Translations under genes and position numbers: made by a program | Notes under the pieces: generated by a model | Seen by the model: only the letters and a program-made list of their open reading frames with translations | The model's database searches: none | What the model was told of the DNA's origin: nothing | Part shown: piece by piece, positions 20,401 through 32,140 of the stretch | Layout of the letters: the number at the start of each line of letters is the position of its first letter | Numbering within the stretch: position 1 is the first letter of the stretch | Assembly (NCBI RefSeq): GCF_049306965.1 | Contig: NC_133192.1 | Coordinates: 56,060,001-56,124,000 of the forward strand | DNA: 64,000 nt | Direction of reading: 5' to 3' | Source of the DNA: Danio rerio | Lineage: Eukaryota; Chordata; Actinopteri; Cypriniformes; Danionidae

Positions 20401-22697
20401 GCTCTGTCTTACCTTTCTCGTTCCTGCTCCAGGAGGTTGGTGAAGTCGTCGCTCTTGTTCATGTAGTCCACATGTTTGCGTTTCTCAGTGTCCAGCTCAT
20501 GGACAGTGCGACGGTGGCTTTTCTCAGCCAGCAAGAGCTGCTCCAGCATACGGCGGTACGAGTCCTTCTGTTTATCCCGGAGTCTGTCCAGCTGAAATAC
20601 ACAGACAGTAGCTATGCTTCCATTCACCTATTTTTCTGTGCATTTTAGAATATTGCATAAAAAATGTTTAATAGAAATTTGCATAAAAGTATAATAAAAT
20701 TTTTATCCAATAAAAAATTTGCATAAACTACGACAGGAGTTTCAACTTGTGGAGTGGGTGGCTGGAGGTAGGGGTTCAGCACCTGTTAAGGGGGGTGCAA
20801 AAACCTGAGGCGCACACTGGAATAATTGTTGACATTGGAGGATGATTTACAATTAGCCACCCTCTCTATTCTGCCGCCCTAGACGCGGATATAGCTAAGG
20901 GCGCGGGTGGTGAGGGAAGTGACGCGAACGCCACCTTAGACACGGATATAACTGAGGGCGCGAGAGGTGAGGGTAGTGTCGGGGACGCCGCCCTCTCTAT
21001 TTTGCCGCCATAGGCGGCCACCTAGGTCGCCTCTATAGATGCGCCGGCCCTGGTTACACGAGAACACAATGACACAAGACCGGTTAAGAACGCATATTGA
21101 AAAACAGTCCACGTCTCTTCTTTGAGCTGTATTTGCAGCTTCTGCACGAGAGCACCTTCTGTCCTTCTGAGATTTTACAAATGTTCACAGAGCCATATTT
21201 CCATGAAAACAAGTGCAAGGGAATCACATATTTTGCTGAATAGCGATCATATTATTGATTGCGAGTGAAATTTGTGTCCTAAGAGGTACGAGGGAAACAA
21301 ATAAGTTCCAGCATGCGCATTAAAAAAAAGTCTTGTGATGTTGGTTTTAACTGATAATGCCATAACAAAAATGGGTGCAAAGGGACAGTGGCGGACAAAC
21401 CAGCTGACCGACCACACTGTAGAACATTTAAAATGTTGTTTTGGCCATTCTATAATCCCTCAGCCAAAGTCTGTCATCACAGTGGTTTAGTATTATTATT
21501 GTTATATTATTACCTCCAGAACTCCAGCCTCTAAATTCATGTTCTGAGGCACAAGTCATTTATTATATATGATAAACGCTCAGATTGGCTTCTCCAACTA
21601 CCGCAAATTACATTTTTCTTTAGATTTTTAACATTAGTTTATCTAGACGTGACAATTTAGTTCTCTTCTACTCATTGAACGGGAACGCTGCTTTATTTCC
21701 AAATGTCTTATGCAATTCCAGTTTTGCGCATAAATCTAATTCGCATCTTTGGATGGAAACAGCCACTAAAGCACTTTTAAAGAGCATACACACACTGGCT
21801 GAAGAATTTAAAGAAACAGTTGATCCAACTACTAATAATCTGTCATCATTTACTCACCCGGGCTCCAAACCTTGACAGAATTTTCTTTATTAGGTGAACT
21901 AGTCAGAGTTACTCTTGTTATTCTCAGTGTATACCTCGGCCATGGGCTGATCATACACACTAGTTGTGTGTTGCGTGTGGTAGTTGCTGAGTGTTCGGTC
22001 TCTCTGCAGGGCTTGCAGGGGTTTGATTGGCCCTAGGGTGCCATAACGAGACTCCAGCTCCTCTGGTCGACTCAATAACACAGACCGCAGCAGATGGATC
22101 ACATCTTCTTGTGCCTGGGAGACACAATACAATTAAAACGAAACATGAATTAATTGGATATGGACAGTGTAAGACAAAAGTTATCCATACATACAAAGAA
22201 AACAACACTAAATAGTTTAGAAATGAAGCTACGTGTACTGAACTTAAAACAAAACAGTGAAAATGTAACACATGAGCAAATACAGGGGGAAAAAAATTGT
22301 CCAAAACATCATCACTTAGGAATATTTAAAAATGAATAAACACTTCTGAGGGCAAATATTGTAAATGTAGACAGGTTGCAATCATTGTTAAAATAGGAAT
22401 AAATAATATGAATAATTATTGCACCTGAATCTCTCCTTCCATGACGCCGAGCAGTTTCAGGAGGTTGTCTTTGGACAGATCTCTCAGCCCAAACATTTGG
22501 TCACCATTCTGTGCTGATTTATCTTCCTCATCATCATCATCAGCAGGCCCAGGTTTCTCTACTTCATCCACGTGTTTGACACTCTTCTTACTCTCCAGTA
22601 TTTTCTCCTGTTCTTCTTCTTTGGCATCGTGTGAAGTTTGCGTGACCACCAGAGCTTCATTAATTGTACTGTCCACTGTACTGTCTTTGGACCGCAT
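14403..22697 (-). CDS. filip1: filip1, filamin-A-interacting protein 1
   Basis: Five coding exons on the minus strand: 22697-22425, 22114-21935, 20591-20413, 19505-16859 and 14606-14403. They sum to 3,483 nt, exactly 1,161 codons, so 1,160 residues plus TGA; mammalian FILIP1 is about 1,210. The start is the ATG giving [10 protein letters not shown], shortly after an acceptor at 22706-22705. From about residue 75 the protein carries the CortBP2-type N-terminal region ([37 protein letters not shown]), then a long Glu/Lys-rich coiled coil to about residue 765, then a Ser/Thr/Pro-rich tail with [21 protein letters not shown] and HIHLGSQFK. The last exon ends [13 protein letters not shown]...GGKG. 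FILIP1 binds filamin A, promotes its turnover and affects cell migration and muscle. Adjacency to tmem30a favours FILIP1 over FILIP1L. The zebrafish a/b copy is not resolved. Confidence 0.95.
14665..15075. repeat. tandem-like repeat, about 150-bp unit
   Basis: AGCCAGCCCAAT begins units at 14671 and 14825 and a third partial near 14986. Shared parts include GGAAATGTA, TTCATATAAAAATGTACA-like stretches and GAGGCATG(T/C)CAACA. Lies in the last filip1 intron. Confidence 0.6.
15246..15335. mobile_element. hAT-like MITE end
   Basis: CAGTGGTTTTTAATTCTGGTCC followed by GTACATTTTGTATGTCTTCC and ACACCTGATTCAGATCATTC, one arm of a common fish hAT-type MITE. Confidence 0.5.
15350..16390. mobile_element. 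probable composite transposon region, unassigned
   Basis: Blocks such as GATCGCCCCCTGGGGGCTGG and GGGGCTGTCGCGTCGTCC plus a GC-rich stretch (15,900-16,080) interrupt an AT-rich intron of filip1. Frames here do not resemble a known protein. Borders are approximate. Confidence 0.35.
16424..16582. mobile_element. palindromic hAT-like MITE (GTGTCAAACTCAGTT family)
   Basis: CAGGTGTCAAACTCAGTTTC and its mirror CAGGAACTGAGTTTGACACC enclose GGGCCGCAACTCTGCACAG and its mirror. Imperfect 8-bp target duplication CTTTATTC/CTCTATTC. Confidence 0.8.
19598..20035. repeat. interspersed repeat (TTTATATAGCACGTTT type)
   Basis: TATTTATATAGCACG, CCAAAGCGTTTCACAATCAT, CATCCACCTGGATGATG and CATCTGAAAGACGGC form a unit recognisable from many fish genomic sequences. 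No intact reading frame. Class not assigned. Lies in a filip1 intron. Confidence 0.5.
20730..21055. mobile_element. GC-rich transposon fragment ending GCGCCGGCCCTG
   Basis: Two tandem sections with GACACGGATATAACTGAGGG and CGCCCTCTCTATT motifs, ending in a hAT-type terminus at 21,052. The matching left end was not found. Confidence 0.45.
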
Positions 22698-22784
22698 TTT
22701 CACCCTTAGGAAAGAAAAAATACGTTTTTATTGCTCTGTCTTAAATTTTAAATGGAATTATCAAAGAGGGAATGGTTTATTTAA

Positions 22785-22845
22785 AGGGATACTTCACCCC
22801 AAAATGAAAATGGTGTCATCATTTACCCATTCTCACACACTATTA
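22785..22845. mobile_element. arm of the TTCACCC MITE family
   Basis: AAGGGATACTTCACCCCAAA with TGGTGTCATCATTTACCC, a short left arm in filip1's upstream intron. Confidence 0.55.
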
Positions 22846-22949
22846 ACAAGAATACAAAGCTTATACTGAAGGAAAGAGAATACCCCAGTTATATTTAGAA
22901 ACCATTTTTGCTCAGACCCAAACTGAGCAAAAACCCAACTAGGTACAGA

Positions 22950-23330
22950 TGCTAGGTATTACAAGGCTATCTAGAATACTTGATTCTGATTGGTCAGTCG
23001 CAACATTTGAAGGTATGTTATTACTAGATAACTTGTAATCTTGAGATAATGAACTTGTTTCAAATTGCTGAAACTTAAAACACAGGCTCATCCGTGTGCT
23101 TTCAATCACAGGCCATCATCAAATACATCCACATCCATATGACAGTGATGGTTCCATCTTGTAACTGAATATTGACCGCAGGTTAGCTTATGCTCCATCG
23201 GTTCCATACATCCATTTTTGTTTCTGTCAGTTTTTCCTGGAATTAAAGATTTGATTAATTTTCACAGCACAGAACTATTTCAGGTCAATTTTTTTACATT
23301 TTGTGGCAACTATCTGTGTAATAAGTGTGA
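22950..23330. repeat. interspersed repeat (TTGATTCTGATTGGTCAGT type)
   Basis: Begins near TACTTGATTCTGATTGG. Recognised as repeat-like by its similarity to frequent fish sequences; ends and class uncertain. Confidence 0.35.
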
Positions 23331-24060
23331 TAATCAAGTACAACAGTTACATAAAACAGTGCTTCGTGGTTAATGCCATCTTATGGATGAATGAGGGACC
23401 GATCACACAATTCGTGCTTTACAGTTCTGAGACACTGCCTTTATGTTGACTTTAGAAAAAGAGTAGTGTGCTGCACTTTTTACATTGCTAGGCAACCCCT
23501 GTATCAATGGTCTTCAAAGCAGGGCTAATAATTATGACTTCAACTGTATATATTTCATATCGCAGCCGCTTGCGATTAGCTAATCGCAATGTTTCTATTC
23601 ACAATTCGATTTGATTAATCACACAGCCCTATAATATACGGGCAACATTAATTCTATATGTGAACTGGCGGCGGAGTCAAAAGCTAGTTTACTATGCTTT
23701 TGCACAGAATTGGTTTACAATTATCAAACAGACAAAAACAAAAGGTTTTGACATCAAAGCAACCATGGTTACAAATGAAATTTTGACCCCAATGACTGAT
23801 AGTAAATTATATGAGGTAATAAACTGTGGTACTTGTGATAAACTCCTCACGTGACAATTACAGGTCTTCCTTATCTCTGATGTTGATTCGAAACTAAAAT
23901 GTAAGTGGATAAGAGTGGGAAAAAAGAGACTAGCAAAACAAGGCTAGGAGTAAGTCACAATAGTAAAAGTCAACTAGCAAAATGGACCTGTTTATGGGTG
24001 TCATTTAAAAAGTAACTAGGTCAGCTGAATACTGCAGCCAAGCTTTCGAATGGTATAAAG

Positions 24061-24830
24061 CAGTGGTTCTCAAACTATTTTCCCCAAGTACCACCTCAGA
24101 AAAGAATTCTCTCCGTACCACCATAATCACCAGTATTGAAATAACTAGCATAGTTGGCCAAATTAAGCCGCTACAGCACTGCACAGTTCGAGTCATATTC
24201 ATTTAACAAATTTATTTTCCAAAACAAAATATGAAGCTGATCAGTCGGTTCTTGTCAAGTGACTCGCGGTGCGGCATTCTGAAAAGTTAAGATGTTTTCA
24301 ACCGGGGACGCCTGGAATACACAAGTGCATCGTGCTGCAGTACTCATTTGTACTGCAGACCGAGATGTAACAAGAGAATACGGTCATTTTTCAAAATAAA
24401 AGATTTTTCAAAATAAATTGTTAAATCGTTCAGATTATAAATAAAATGGAATTAAGATTTTTTTTGCAGCCCGGTACCAATTGATCTATAGACTTTTGCC
24501 AGTCTATGGTCCGAGGATTGAGGACCCCTGCTCTAGCATCTAGTATCTCCTCTGCAAGCACCACGCACCTCTTTTACTAGTTCTGCGTTGATTTACTTGA
24601 TTTTTAGCAGCTGATGACACAATGCATTAAAAGTAAACATTCTAAGCACAGCGCTTTGATCGTAGGCTTTAAAGAACAGCCAATGCTTATCACATTGGCG
24701 TTATCTTACACATCCACTGATTCAAATTGTATTAATTTATTCTTTCATTACTCAGTGATTCCTCCAAGTACCACTAGAAGTAAGCCCGCATACCACTAGT
24801 GGTACACATACCACAGTTTGAGAACCACTG
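24061..24830. mobile_element. hAT-like MITE with perfect 8-bp target duplication
   Basis: Ends CAGTGGTTCTCAAACT and AGTTTGAGAACCACTG; GTATAAAG on both sides (24053-24060, 24831-24838). A second terminus-like stretch at about 24,470-24,530 (GGTCCGAGGATTGAGGACCC) suggests a nested insertion. Confidence 0.85.
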
Positions 24831-24865
24831 GTATAAAGCATTGGTCTCAAACTCAAACTCAAACT

Positions 24866-24870
<5 letters not shown>

Positions 24871-24915
<45 letters not shown>
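24871..24915. repeat. (TA)n microsatellite
   Basis: About 22 TA units. Confidence 0.9.
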
Positions 24916-24918
<3 letters not shown>

Positions 24919-24919
24919 T

Positions 24920-25740
24920 AATTTATTTTTTATGTAATTTGGATCAACTAAATTCTGACTTGGTTAGTAGAAGAGACTTCTAAGAGGTGAAAAACACATT
25001 TGAAAATTGTAATGTTTTAGATCTATTGAGAGATAGTGTACTTTACAGTGCATGTTTTGTGCAAATGTGCACACTAGAACATTTTTGGAACGTTTTTGTT
25101 TTTTTGAGCTTATTGGCTCTTGAAGAAACCCAAGAAACACAGCTGAAAGCATCAGCTGTTTAAAGCCTGCATTCCCGTGCTGCCATTGCAGAAATGACAG
25201 GTTTTAGCAGACCATCACATGATGCTTCCAAAGACTCTAAATAAGGGAGTCACTGCATTAGTGATTGTGGCTTTGGCGAGACATGAAGTCTACGCACACA
25301 AACTAAAGGCTGCATCTCTGCTCACACCGACTGAACTCTCAGATTTGTACCCCAGGGTCACTTCTTGTCTGTAAACATCTAGAATATAATAAAGAAACAA
25401 AATAATAGAGCAGCTTTTGATGGAGACCGCATTCAGAGCTCTTGTTTGAAGAGCGAGGTCAAGGTCCATCAACCGCAGTGTAAATCTGACACACTTTACT
25501 GTAGCGAGAGCACACAATCTAGTGAGCGTTTTATGATTCCCAGTGATATACAGCACTTTCAGAAAACCGTGATCCAATTCTATTACTGTAGAGTAAATAT
25601 TTCCCAGTTCATCTTACTGTATGCAGTCATCAGCCTCTATTTATAGCCGCATCCATAACTTATGTTTCAGAGCAGTTGTCTGATTGGGTTTCAGCTTGTA
25701 GTACTGCTAGTAGCTGATGATCAGACGTACAGGCAAAGCA
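24920..25740. other. filip1 upstream intron, no gene or repeat recognised
   Basis: Mostly unique-looking AT-rich sequence; short frames only. Confidence 0.4.
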
Positions 25741-25744
25741 TTAA

Positions 25745-25840
25745 AGGGGGAGAGTTCACCCAAAACTTCACTTGTTCAAAACCTGCTTGACTTTCTTTCT
25801 TCTGTTTAACACAATAGGAGATATTTTGAAGAAAGCATGC
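25745..25840. mobile_element. arm of the TTCACCC MITE family
   Basis: GGAGAGTTCACCCAAAACTTC, TTTCTTTCTTCTGTTTAAC and GATATTTTGAAGAA follow the family order; cut by the Tc1 relic at 25,854. Confidence 0.55.
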
Positions 25841-25853
25841 AGAAGCTGACCTA

Positions 25854-26973
25854 CAGTTTACATACACTGTATAGAAAGGCACATAACCATTTAAAAAACA
25901 AAGGCAGATGTTTGTGACTTTTCTCTTTTAGGTAAGTTAGGATTATCAAATTTGTTTCCGTTCTGCTTAATAGCAGAATGAAGAGAGAGATATTTTTTGA
26001 GAAATTGTTATAACTTTTCTTGAAAGTCAGGTTTACATACAATAAGATTATTGTTCCTCTGAAAAAGCTCAGATGATGGCGTCAAGGTTTTGGAAGTTTC
26101 TGATTGGCTAATTGACTACATTTGAGTTAATAGAATAGTATTTAAGGAAAACCCCAAACACACTGCTTCCTTGTGTGACAACATGGGGAAATCAACAAAA
26201 AATTGATTACAATTAGCTAAATTACACTGGGAAAAAGACTCATTTTTGGAGACATGTCCTGTGGTCTGATGGATCTAAGATTGAACTGTTTGGCTATAAT
26301 GGCCAGTGTTTCATTTGGAGGACAAAGGGGAAAGCTTACAAGCCTAGGAACACCATCCCAACTGTGAAGTATGGGGCGGCAGCATCATGTTGTGGGGCTG
26401 TTTTGCTGCAGGAGGGACTGGTCCACTTCACAGCATAGATGGCATCATGAAGAAAGAACATCATGAAGAAATATTGAAGCAACATCTCAAGACATCAGCC
26501 AGGAAATTAAAACTTGGCCACAAAATGGGTCTTTCAAACAGACCATGACCCTCAGCATACTGCCAAATTAGTTAAAATGTGCCTTTAAGGACAACAAAGT
26601 GAATGTTTTGGAGTGGCCATCACAAAGCCCTGATCTTAATCCTATAGAGAATTTGTGGGCAGAGTTGAAAAAGCTTGACAGCCTACAAATCTAACTCCGT
26701 TACACCATTCTGCAGGGGGAATGGGACAAAGTTCTTGCAAACCATTGTGAGAAGCGTGTGGAGGGATACCCCAAACATTTGTCCAAAGTTATACAGTTTA
26801 AAAGCAAAGCTAAGAAAATACCAAGGAAATGTATGTAAACTTTTGACTGTCTAGAAATTCATAAAAAATTCTCTCATTTTTCTGGCATTTAGCAAATGTA
26901 AATGATTAGGGTAATCCTAACAGACCTAAATTAGTAAACGCTTAGTATGATTTACCATCAGACATTTTCTTTT
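25854..26973 (+). mobile_element. Tc1/mariner-like transposon relic
   Basis: CAGTTTACATACACTG start preceded by TA. Both arms carry TTAGGT..GTTAGGATTA-type inner repeats and a GTTTACATACA inner direct repeat. Remains of a Tc1 transposase read on plus around 26,230-26,460 (SIMLWGCFAAGGTGPLHSIDG) and 26,600-26,680 ([19 protein letters not shown]). The N-terminal third of the gene is largely deleted and the rest has several stops, so it is dead. The outer right repeat is missing, replaced by a DANA-like tail (26,975-27,000). Confidence 0.85.
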
Positions 26974-27209
26974 GCCGAAATGAAAATGAATGAATGAATT
27001 ATTTTTAAGTAGAATATTGTTTATTTATTATTTTATTATTATATTTTAAATCTACTTTTGACATTCTGACACATGCAAACCACTGCAGAAATCTTCTAAC
27101 CAACAGGCCCATGTCATGTACAGTTGATACATTTTTTAATAAATGACCTACTATAAATTAATACCATTAACATATGCTATATACATATGTTTTCACAAGC
27201 TTTTGAGAG

Positions 27210-27640
27210 CATAAATAACAGGTCACCCATAGCTTTCATCATGAGCCACGACTGGGTTCAAACTGGCACAAATGTTTTTCAAAGCGCACTGCGAAGGGAA
27301 CGGAATTGTCAATATGACGATTGCTAAACCTAAAATGTAAAAATACTTTGAAAGTAAACCACACCTAAGAGAGATGACTTAAATGCTTAAAAAAATGGGA
27401 ATAGAACACAACCAGGAACTAAGCTTCTAACTACAGCTCCAGAGGTGTAGTTGCAAGCCTACAAGTTTGCTATGCAGTTTGCGAATGTTCGTTGGAACAA
27501 CAAATTTGGGAAACGTCAAATCAACGAACTATGCTTGTAACGACGGCACTTGTGACCTTAGTTAGCTAACGATGATTTTCAGAAGACACCCCTGAGCTGT
27601 AATAAATGACCATCTCTTTCACTAGATTTAAAGCTGACAG
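27210..27640. repeat. repeat-like stretch in filip1 upstream intron
   Basis: ACTACAGCTCCAGAGGTGTAG and GTTGGAACAACAAATTTGGG look like a common fish DNA-transposon fragment. No borders seen. Confidence 0.3.
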
Positions 27641-27644
27641 AAAA

Positions 27645-28945
27645 ATGGCAAAATACCACCTACTGACCTTATTCTTTTTGTACGGGCAGGTGCCACCATT
27701 TGAATCTTACTGTCTCAAGACTCTTATTTTAAGATGTTAAAAATAGTTGTTGTTGCTTCTGCTTGATGTTGCAAACTGATATTTTTTATTATATTAATTC
27801 TTTTATATTCTTTTTACGTATAGTCATAAACTCTTGACCGCTTTTTTGTCGTTTATTATTATTCCATGTCGTTTCTCCCATAGAATTGGAAGTTACATTT
27901 AAAACAACTTCAAATCGGTAGTTCGCAATCTCAAAACCGAGAGCATTGCATCTGCATTGCAGAATATAATAATACAAACCTATTTATTATTATTAAATCA
28001 CAATTTGGTGTCAAACAATTAAGATTAGCATAGAAATATGCATATGAATGAAATACTATATAATGCTCAAGATGCTTCGAAGTACCCGAACAAACCTGTG
28101 TTATTAGTTTTTAACGGTTGTTATCTGGGAATAGCATACCTTGAAATGCCATGATTGACTTGATCAGAATCAAGAGCGCTGATTAATAAATCAAAATAAT
28201 ACTTCACAACATTATTGATACTCCCCAAATCAATTTATGGCAGCCCTGGTGCACATAAGAGACTTATTTAAAAAACAAAACTGCTAATTAATCTATTCAG
28301 CCCACATTCAGAGCAAAAGAATAGCCCCTTTCCTGAGAAACAAGCCTATCACAGCTTTAGTAAAAAAAAAATGTAAATAAAAAGGTTCAGTTTTCATAAA
28401 TATTAGCCAATGATGCGCCTCTCATTCAACTGATAAAATGCCATGAAAGCCGCTCTCCCAGGTTAAACTCTACTGTAACTCGACTTGCTTGAACTCCTGA
28501 AGAAGCAGAATGGAGTATATCATCGGTAAACCTAAACCAAGGCCTCTCTAGTTACGTGACATCACCGGATCGCTCTTTAAAAAGCCATTCCAAGAGGGCA
28601 GGTTCTGAAGTTCAAGTGCAACTGCAGTATTAATAGGAGCCGTAAACGACACCTGGATGAGGAGTCGATAAAATACAGTGCAGAGTCAAAGGTGTGGGCC
28701 ATCTACGAACAAACCTGCAGCAGACATCAAGAACATAAACCCACACCGTTTTCCATCTCTAAAATCCTTTTCTAAAAACAAAAGCAAGAAGATTATTCTC
28801 CATTCATGACTGTCTTTAGAGGAATTAATACACAAAATCTGCAGTCGACTACTGATGAGCTCTGCTTGATGCCATCAAGCTGAAGGAGAATTTAGTCATT
28901 TCATTTATTCATACTCTTCGGTTACCATGCTAATGTCAAGTAAAT
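27645..28945. other. filip1 upstream intron, nothing recognised
   Basis: About 1.3 kb with no supported gene, exon or repeat. Confidence 0.4.
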
Positions 28946-29112
28946 TCATCATTCATTTATTCATTTTCTTTTCGGCTTAGTTCCTTTTTTTAAACTGGGG
29001 TCGCCACAGTGAAATAACTGCCCTACAAGCAGCTACCTATCACTGGAGAACACCCATACACTCCCTTTCACACACATACGCTACGGACAATTTTAGCTTA
29101 CCCAATTCACCT
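28946..29112 (-). mobile_element. DANA SINE, 3' half
   Basis: Tail with ATGAATAAATGAATG (minus), CTAAGCCGAAAAGAAAATG and AAATTGTCCGTAGCGTATG in reverse; the head is replaced by a minisatellite. Confidence 0.75.
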
Positions 29113-29955
29113 TGAGCTGATGGCGCTCTAGGCTTTTTTTAACAGCAGATGGCGCTCTAGGCTTAGTTTTGACAACAGATAGTGCTCTAAGCTAGTTTTC
29201 AACAGCAGATGGTGCTCTAGGCTTATTTTTGATAGCTGATGGGACTCTAGGCTAGTTCTTAACAGTAGACAATGCTCTAGGCAAGTTCTTAACAGCAGAT
29301 AGTGCTCTAGGCTAATTACTGAACACACATTTCACTTTAAGCTAGTTGTTAACAGTAACCAATGCTAGTTTTTAACAGCAGATGGCACTCTAAGCTAGTT
29401 CTCAACAGTAGACAGTGCTCTAGGCTAGTTCTTAACAGCAGATGGTGATCTAAGCTAACTTTTTGACAGCTGATGGGGCTCTAGGCTTGTTTTTAACAGC
29501 AGACAGTGCTCTAGGCTAATTACTGACCACACATTTCACTTTAAGCTAGTTGTTAACAGTAACCAATGCTAGTTTTTAACAGCAGATGGCACTCTAAGCT
29601 AGTTCTCAACAGTAGACAGTGCTCTAGGCTAGTTCTTAACAGCAGATGGTGATCTAAGCTAACTTTTTGACAGCTGATGGGGCTCTAGGCTTGTTTTTAA
29701 CAGCAGACAGTGCTCTAGGCTAATTACTGACCACACATTTCACTTTAAGCTAGTTGTTAACAGTAACCAATGCTAGTTTTTTACAGCAGATGGCGCTCTA
29801 AGCTAGTTCTCAACAGTAGACAGTGCTCTAGGCTAGTTTTTAACAGCTGACGGTGCTCTGGGCAAATTTTTGACAGCTGATGGCGCTCTAGACTAGTTTT
29901 TAACAGCAGATGGCGCTCTCGGCAAATTTTTAACAGCAGATTATGTTCTAGGCCA
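29110..29955. repeat. minisatellite with higher-order structure
   Basis: About 28 units of roughly 30 bp around AACAGCAGATGGCGCTCTAG and GCTAGTT. Seven units form a roughly 205-bp super-unit seen about three times: its marker CACATTTCACTTTAAGCTAG lies at 29,325, 29,529 and 29,734. Confidence 0.9.
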
Positions 29956-29992
29956 GGGATGTCAAACTCAATTCCTAGAGGGCCGCAGGCTA
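29956..29992. mobile_element. fragment of the GTGTCAAACTCA hAT-like MITE
   Basis: CAGGGATGTCAAACTCAATTC then AGAGGGCCGCAGG; only one terminus is present. Confidence 0.6.
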
Positions 29993-30127
29993 ATTTCTTT
30001 CAGCTGATAGCACTCTAGGCTGGTTTTAAAACAGTGCTCCAGTTTAGTTTTGGTGCTGGAGTAAGTGATGTTGGCAAAAAAGCGAGGTGCCTGGGGCAAA
30101 TAGAAAGCTCAAAAAACTGTCACTACC

Positions 30128-30262
30128 ATTCATTCATTCATTTTGTATTCAGCCTAGTCCCTTTATTACTCTGGGGTCGCCACAGCAGAATGAACCACCA
30201 ACTTATCCAGCACGTTTTTACGCAACGGATGTCCTTCCAACCGCAACTCATCACTGGGAAAC
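30128..30262 (-). mobile_element. DANA SINE, 3' half
   Basis: ATTCATTCATTCATTTTG, CTTTATTACTCTGGGGTCGC and CGGATGTCCTTCCAACCGCA on plus are the reverse of the DANA 3' half. Confidence 0.8.
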
Positions 30263-30740
30263 GGTCACTACCAATAGAAAACAATTATAAAAAGGCTTGT
30301 TCTGCAAAAAACTAAACAAAAACATCTTTGGTTTGATTGGAGTCTTTAAATGACTTATAAAAACAAAGCCCAGAGTCTCCTTCAAGAGAGGATAAAATCT
30401 GATAACGTACTAAATCTGATATCGGATAAAAATCTGAAAAAACTGAATTGGTGCAAAGTCAATTTCTTGACCAAAGTTTTGCAGCACAGCTCTAGAAATA
30501 AGTGTAAATGTCATTTTTATTATTTTTTTTCTTTTTATTAATATTAAATCCAATAATAATAATAATAATAAAACTAATTGTTGACCAATACAGATGTATA
30601 AACGTTTGTAAGAAGAAATGACTAACTATTTTTATTTCAGGACATTCAAGTAGATGTTCACCTTTTGCCTGAAATATTTAAGATTAAAGAAAATTCTTCC
30701 ATCAAATAAATGGCGGTCACACGATCACACACAGTATATA

Positions 30741-31108
30741 CACTGCAACAAATATATTATTGCAATATGTTTGTCTAGTTTCTAGTCCAAATATATAAAC
30801 ATTCCTAAATCAAGAAGCATTTTCCAGAAAACCACTGTCTTATTTCAATAAATAATGTCAAAATAAATTTCCTTAAAACAAGCTAAATAATCTGCCAATG
30901 GTGTAAGCAAAATAATCTTACGTCAAAATTAAAAACAAGATTATTTTTCTAGCTCTATTGGCGGATTATTTGGCATGTTTGGAGGAAAAACTCACTTAAT
31001 GTTACATGTTACATCTGAAAACAAGACAATATCTTTTGCTTTTCTAGAAAATGCTTCCTGATTTGAGAATTTAAAGATATTTTTACTAGAAACAAGACGC
31101 ACAAAAAG
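30741..31108. mobile_element. palindromic MITE (CACTGCAAAAAATG family)
   Basis: CACTGCAACAAATATATTAT with TTTCTAGTCCAAATAT, then a mirrored second half ending ACTAGAAACAAGACG. Centre near AATCTGCCAATGG. Confidence 0.7.
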
Positions 31109-31297
31109 TCAATGTAAATCTTCAAGGCAGCTTTTATAGTGCAATTCATTACTTTTCAAAACTAAGATAAACATGCAAACACTAAGCAATAGGAAGTCGT
31201 CCAAGTATTATATACAGCACTTTCACCTTTAGTAATAAAGCGTTGACAACAATCCCTACAGTCCTCTTTCTGAATGAATCATGAATTAAACACTTAC

Positions 31298-31500
31298 CCA
31301 CTATGGTCCCGAGTCCTCAAGCTACTCCAGAATGATCCTGGTTAGGCGATTCTGCCAAACATGGTCTTAATTCCCCAAAGCTCTAATGCAGGTGCTTCAA
31401 AACACGAGGCAACAAGTGAATAAAAGTGTGACTGGTTAGCAGGGCAGTAAAATCAATGAGTCACAAACAGGAGCAGAGCAGCTCATGCCTCCTCTATCAG
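31298..31500 (-). other. filip1: candidate 5' non-coding first exon of filip1
   Basis: The filip1 start exon opens with an acceptor only about 8 nt before the ATG, so an upstream non-coding exon is required. On the minus strand a strong donor (TGG/GTAAGTG) lies at 31297-31296, preceded by about 200 nt with no long reading frame and, above it, a TATA/MEF2-like box. No other upstream donor with an adjacent promoter-like region was noticed between filip1 and the zinc-finger cluster. The left border of this exon (its 3' end) is read from the donor; the transcription start is a guess. Confidence 0.4.
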
Positions 31501-31504
31501 TAAT

Positions 31505-31760
31505 TGTGCGCTGCGCTATATTTAACCGCCGCCGCTTGCTCAGTTGTAGCCCTGAGGGTGTGAGAGTGACATTGGGCTCTCAGAAGTGACAGCTGAGATT
31601 CCCACATCAGAAAGGCATCAGGGCCGCATGCAGTCCAGGAACTGCAGTCTGCAACAAATGTCCAATCTGTCTTACGGAGGCTCATAACTGTCGGAGGAAT
31701 GAGCTGAGTCAGCGGAGAGCAGCCAGCAGCCGGTCTGAACATTTCATGGGGAGAAAAAGA
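31505..31760 (-). promoter_or_regulatory. filip1: candidate filip1 promoter with MEF2-type site and E-boxes
   Basis: Minus strand 31525-31516 reads TTAAATATAG, a full match to the MEF2 consensus YTAWWWWTAR that could also serve as a TATA element. E-boxes (CANNTG) lie at 31541-31546 and 31590-31595 (CAGCTG). The surrounding 250 bp are more GC-rich than their neighbourhood and free of recognisable repeats. The combination suits a muscle-expressed gene such as filip1. Function is inferred only. Confidence 0.35.
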
Positions 31761-32140
31761 AGTCAATACGTTTTCTATTTTATATATTTAGGAAAGAAAA
31801 CAAAAGAGAGAGAAAAAAGGCGGGAAAAACTACGGAGACCCAGAAGGGACATGATGGTGGGAAAAAAAATTGTGTGGAAGAAAATAAACTGATAGGTAAT
31901 TTTTGAAAGTTTTTGCGTTCCCGTTCCCTTGCAAAACTGTTCGACAAACACTTCACGTCACACATGACAACCCTCCTGTTTTTGCCGGGATTCTCCCATA
32001 TTCACCATCATATCCTATTATTAGGTATTTTACCATATTTATCTCATATTTTTAATCTTGAAAGCATGTTGAAATTAAAATAAAAATGTCTGCAGTCACT
32101 TTCTTTCTATTAAAGCTGAGCATCGATCAGCGCCCCTCAT

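Noticed and set aside
25854-26973. Possibility of an active Tc1 transposon
   Set aside because: The transposase region is heavily deleted with several stops, and the right outer terminus is missing.
29110-29955. Regularly spaced repeats resembling a CRISPR array
   Set aside because: No unique spacers; units are contiguous and the genome is vertebrate. It is a minisatellite.
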